Assembly (NCBI GenBank): GCA_015233565.1 | Contig: JADFXM010000026.1 | Coordinates: 41,469-105,468, forward strand | Length of the DNA: 64,000 bases | Direction of reading: 5' to 3' | DNA from: Candidatus Rifleibacteriota bacterium | GTDB taxonomy: Bacteria; Muiribacteriota; Ozemobacteria; Ozemobacterales; Ozemobacteraceae | In this document: positions 61,624 to 64,000 of the stretch, one piece after another | How positions within the stretch are numbered: position 1 is the first letter of the stretch | How the letters are laid out: each line of letters opens with the position of its first letter | Translations under genes and position numbers: made by a program | Notes under the pieces: model-generated | What the model was told of the DNA's origin: nothing | What the model saw: only the letters and a program-made list of their open reading frames with translations | Databases searched by the model: none

Positions 61624-62508
61624 GCTTTTCTTACTTTGCACTACCATGAACATGCTGATGCACAAAATGATGCCGGAGCAAATTTGAATCGAATCCAGCG
61701 ATTTATTGAAAAAAGCCCACATGATAATTATTGAGGAAAGCGGGAAGGAAAGTTCAAGTATTGCCGAAATTGATGCCCGAACCTTTTGTAATCCTTGGTA
61801 AAAGAAGGTCGTGGCAAACAAACCTGGAACCAAAGCCATATAAAACAACTTAAGAAACAATGGATCTTCTGAAGCAAAGACTCGTTCGAACATAATATTT
61901 TCTTTGGTCAAAACCATCAAAGCTCCGGCAAAAATTGCTCCGATAACCAGGCGATTCGCAAACACAAAAAGGGGATTGAACGACTTCAAAAGTATTTTTC
62001 CCCAGGCAGTTCCTCCTCCCCAAAAAAAAGCGGCAAGGAGAGAAAATAGTGTTCCCCAAGCAATTTGGTGCCATTCCCCAGAAAATGGGTTGGTAAAAGA
62101 GAAGCTTACAAAATAAGATGAAGCTACAGCAATAGCTGCCCACGGATAAAAGCTCCAATTCAAAGTTTCACCCAAAAGTAAAGCACTGAATAAAATGGTG
62201 ATTAGCGGCTGTAATTTTTGTAAGAGAACAACCAATGCGGGATTCATGAAAGAATAAGCCTTGGAAAAACATAAGAGGCCACCCACTGAGGAACCACAGC
62301 CTACTAAGAGGAAAAAAACTCCATCCCTAAGAGATATTTTTTTGAAATCATCTCTCAATTTCCAAAGAATTGGAATAACGATACAAGCGTTAATAAAGTG
62401 TTCCCAGGTAATCATTGTCAAAACCGGAACAATTTTCATAACGGAAAGGCGGAAAAATAAATCAGTACTTCTCAAAACTCCGCATAATACCAGAAGAAAT
62501 TCACCCAT
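61615..62508 (-). CDS. EamA/DMT-superfamily transporter
   Basis: 297 residues with ten hydrophobic helices in two EamA halves (about 5-140 and 150-290); the P-x-x-x-x-L-Q-K-L-Q-P segment after helix 3 and the second-half ALVPGLFATTFFYQGLQK segment fit the family. It moves a small metabolite across the inner membrane; substrate unknown. Convergent overlap of 9 bases with dedA-like gene. AAGGAAG lies upstream of ATG 62508. Confidence 0.85.
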   Translation of the reverse strand: MGEFLLVLCGVLRSTDLFFRLSVMKIVPVLTMITWEHFINACIVIPILWKLRDDFKKISLRDGVFFLLVGCGSSVGGLLCFSKAYSFMNPALVVLLQKLQPLITILFSALLLGETLNWSFYPWAAIAVASSYFVSFSFTNPFSGEWHQIAWGTLFSLLAAFFWGGGTAWGKILLKSFNPLFVFANRLVIGAIFAGALMVLTKENIMFERVFASEDPLFLKLFYMALVPGLFATTFFYQGLQKVRASISAILELSFPLSSIIIMWAFFNKSLDSIQICSGIILCISMFMVVQSKKSSS

Positions 62509-62539
62509 ATTATTTATAAGTCTTCCTTATTATTCTACA

Positions 62540-62653
62540 GAGATCCTTGCAAAATTAGCCGACTCTCATTTGAGAAAAGTTTCACAGTGCTGACCACCAT
62601 TGAATTGCTTTCTGGCCATTGTGCAAAAAATTATACAATATTGCAAGAAGCTC
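62540..62653 (+). repeat. Dispersed repeat B, copy 2
   Basis: 114 bp. Left end GAGATCCTTGCAAAATTAGC, right end TATTGCAAGAAGCTC. Aligns along its length with the reverse complement of 36597-36708. Only 5 bases separate it from repeat A copy 3. Confidence 0.75.
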
Positions 62654-62658
62654 TTGGC

Positions 62659-62797
62659 GAAAAAAAGTAAAAATACTTGACTTATAAACCTGCACCAACG
62701 CAAGTACAGAAAATTTGGAAAAAATAATTTTTCGCGAATTTTTTTTTTGAATTGTATGGTTAATTGCTAATGTCAATAGGAATTTACTCTTTGTTGC
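62659..62797 (+). repeat. Dispersed repeat A, copy 3
   Basis: Closely similar to copy 2. The right end TTTACTCTTT (62783-62792) is perfect; the left end has one change (AAAAAGTAAA). Confidence 0.75.
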
Positions 62798-62991
62798 TGG
62801 AAGCTCTACAGTTTAGAATTGAGATTAAATGGCACTGTAGCAAATTCGCTGAAAAAATTTAAAAAAAAGCCAGAGGAGGCAATTTTAGCGTGAAAGGAAA
62901 AAGTTTACGGCTTTTTCTCTTAAATCTCTGTTTTAAAACAGGTTTTGAAGACAATTGATCAGATACTTTCACACAGTCTTGATTAAATCAA

Positions 62992-63025
62992 AAACACTGG
63001 CGGTTTTCGAAATTCGCCAGTGTTT
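62992..63025 (-). terminator. Terminator of the C11 peptidase gene
   Basis: AAACACTGGCG pairs with CGCCAGTGTTT (11 bp) around a 12-base loop. Read on the minus strand it leads into TTGATTT; the stop codon at 63042 is 17 bases before it. Confidence 0.85.
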
Positions 63026-63041
63026 CCGTAAATTAAAGGAA

Positions 63042-64000
63042 TTATTTCAAACCGAAAAAGGCTTCCATAAATTCATCCCAATGTGTGCCCTTGGCAAAAG
63101 CCAGAGCTTTATAGAACTTTTGCCATTGAACGTACTCGTCTTTAATCGGCCAGGCGATCGACAAACCCGAAACTTTTCTGTCGGCGTAGGTTCCGCTATA
63201 CCAGGTCGTAACATGGGCTTTTTTCAGCTCATCTAAAGCATCCTGAGCAGCCTGTTTAATTGCGCTTGCGTTGGAAAGTGCACTCAAATCAGTATTTCCA
63301 TTTACGATGGAATTCAGGAAAATTCCCAGATCCCAATAGCGTTTATCTTCCCCGTAAGTAATAAGATTTTTGAAACCCGTTTTATTGCCAGTTTGCCAGG
63401 CTTTTAACAATTCAACACTTAGAATATCCAAGGTTGCAACGAATTTTTGGGACATTGCGGGGCGAAAAACTCCAGCGACTTCACCTCGGTTTGCCATTGA
63501 ATTGGCGTGGGCAACATAGCCCTTTGCTATAATCTCGCCGAATTGCTCTGCATTAATTGTTGTATTAGCTGCAACTTGTGTAAGAATGTCCTTATAAGGC
63601 ACTCCGCCGATCAGGGTAGTTTGAGGGCTTGATTCCATAACTTCGGCACACTGAGAAAACTGATAGACTGCTTCAATAGAACCTGGCATGCAAGAATCAA
63701 TCGAGAGCAGATTCAGGGGTCGCCCTGCGTTAAGTTTGGTTTTAAAAGCTTCCAAAACAGCTTGGACTTCGAAAACAGTTAAACAGTCATTATCTGTGTC
63801 GTCATAACACGTAAATTTGTCTGGGTTAAAATCCACCGCTCCTGGGTTTACATCTCTTACTCCACCTGTTCCACGCCGGAAGTGGAATTGCCCGACCCGC
63901 TGGAAACAGCTGTATCAGTTGGCGCTGCTGGAGCGGGTCCGTCACCTGCCATCATATGATCAATAAAACTTTGGGCCTGGGCATCGCTGGCTGCAACAGA
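63042..64000 (-). pseudogene. C11 (clostripain-like) peptidase, frameshifted and cut by the window edge
   Basis: Minus strand. 63042 to about 63874 codes for a C11 cysteine peptidase part: FTCYDDTDNDCLTVFEVQ (the family's Asp loop) and then LLSIDSCMPGSIEAVYQF, holding the catalytic Cys of the D-x-C-x-x-x-x-E pattern, and a long C-terminal domain. Upstream, the frame changes at about 63867-63876: the segment from 64000 reads as a Ala/Gly/Ser-rich linker (AGDGPAPAAPTDTAVSSGSG) in another frame and meets TAA at 63858. Restoring one G in GGCGTGGA would give GGCGGTGGA and a continuous Gly-rich linker. The catalytic His region lies beyond the window. So either the gene is broken or the base is missing in this sequence. 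Confidence 0.75.

Larger units (their letters stand above)
62509..63041. other. Intergenic region with repeats B and A in tandem
   Basis: Holds B copy 2 (62540-62653), A copy 3 (62659-62797) and the C11 peptidase terminator (62992-63025). No gene. Confidence 0.65.

Noticed and set aside
1..64000. tRNA, rRNA, CRISPR arrays, integrase-type attachment sites
   Set aside because: Looked for cloverleaf-like T-loop motifs, direct-repeat/spacer patterns and integrases; none seen.

Overview
The window is AT-rich bacterial chromosome from a Gram-negative-type (two-membrane) organism. Signs of this are two likely outer-membrane beta-barrel proteins ending in aromatic residues, lipoproteins with lipoboxes, type II/IV pseudopilins, MurJ, an L,D-transpeptidase and many Sec signal peptides. 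There are no rRNA or tRNA genes and no CRISPR array that I can see. TGA, TAA and TAG all end good genes, so the standard code applies. The mix of pseudopilins, C11 (clostripain-like) peptidase, FecR-like proteins, TPR proteins and GAF/cyclase sensors, together with a pilin-like 'CKANQRVLTGA' segment, reminds me of Candidatus Riflebacteria/Ozemobacter-type genomes. That placement is an inference with low certainty.

Layout. 1-2.6 kb: the start of a lipoprotein (minus strand) and two decayed pseudopilin genes. 3.5-9.2 kb: an M1-like protein lacking its first zinc histidine, an L,D-transpeptidase, a TPR protein and an AttH/CrtC lipocalin-like protein. 9.7-20.2 kb: rubredoxin, a small membrane protein, two class III nucleotide cyclases, MurJ, and a pair made of an FMN-binding/NosR-like membrane protein and a Tat-exported radical SAM enzyme. 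20.2-25.2 kb: a two-gene phosphorelay operon (hybrid kinase plus receiver/degenerate kinase) and a class D beta-lactamase. 25.7-28.0 kb: ECF sigma factor, membrane-anchored candidate anti-sigma factor and a secreted protein, closed by a strong terminator. 28.3-40.7 kb: a plus-strand run of one giant exported protein, three pseudopilins, a small secreted protein, a TPR protein and two single-span membrane proteins. 40.8-46.7 kb: a diguanylate cyclase with a TPR partner, an NHL-propeller protein and a small acidic protein. 46.7-59.1 kb: envelope proteins on the minus strand, namely a TPR-barrel protein and a three-gene operon (FecR/coiled-coil protein, beta-barrel, giant Ig-like lipoprotein). 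59.6-64 kb: PfkB kinase, DedA, EamA transporter and a frameshifted C11 peptidase.

The most striking non-genic feature is the set of short, non-coding dispersed repeats in nearly every long intergenic gap. I recognise at least six families by comparing gaps with one another: A (about 138 bp, TIR AAAGAGTAAA), B (about 113 bp, TIR GAGSTTCTTGCAA), C (about 105 bp), D1 (about 130 bp) and D2 (about 221 bp), always joined in their full-length copies, and E (about 120 bp). One E copy is split by a 166-bp element with IS21-like ends and an 8-bp target duplication, and another E copy in the same window shows the empty site. Family B ends lie directly at the start codons of two genes and inside the N-terminal coding region of a third.

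Functionally the window is dominated by envelope biogenesis and export (pseudopilins, barrels, FecR-like and TPR proteins, giant surface proteins) and by second-messenger and phosphorelay signalling (two cyclases, one GGDEF protein, two histidine-kinase-type proteins, one sigma/anti-sigma pair).
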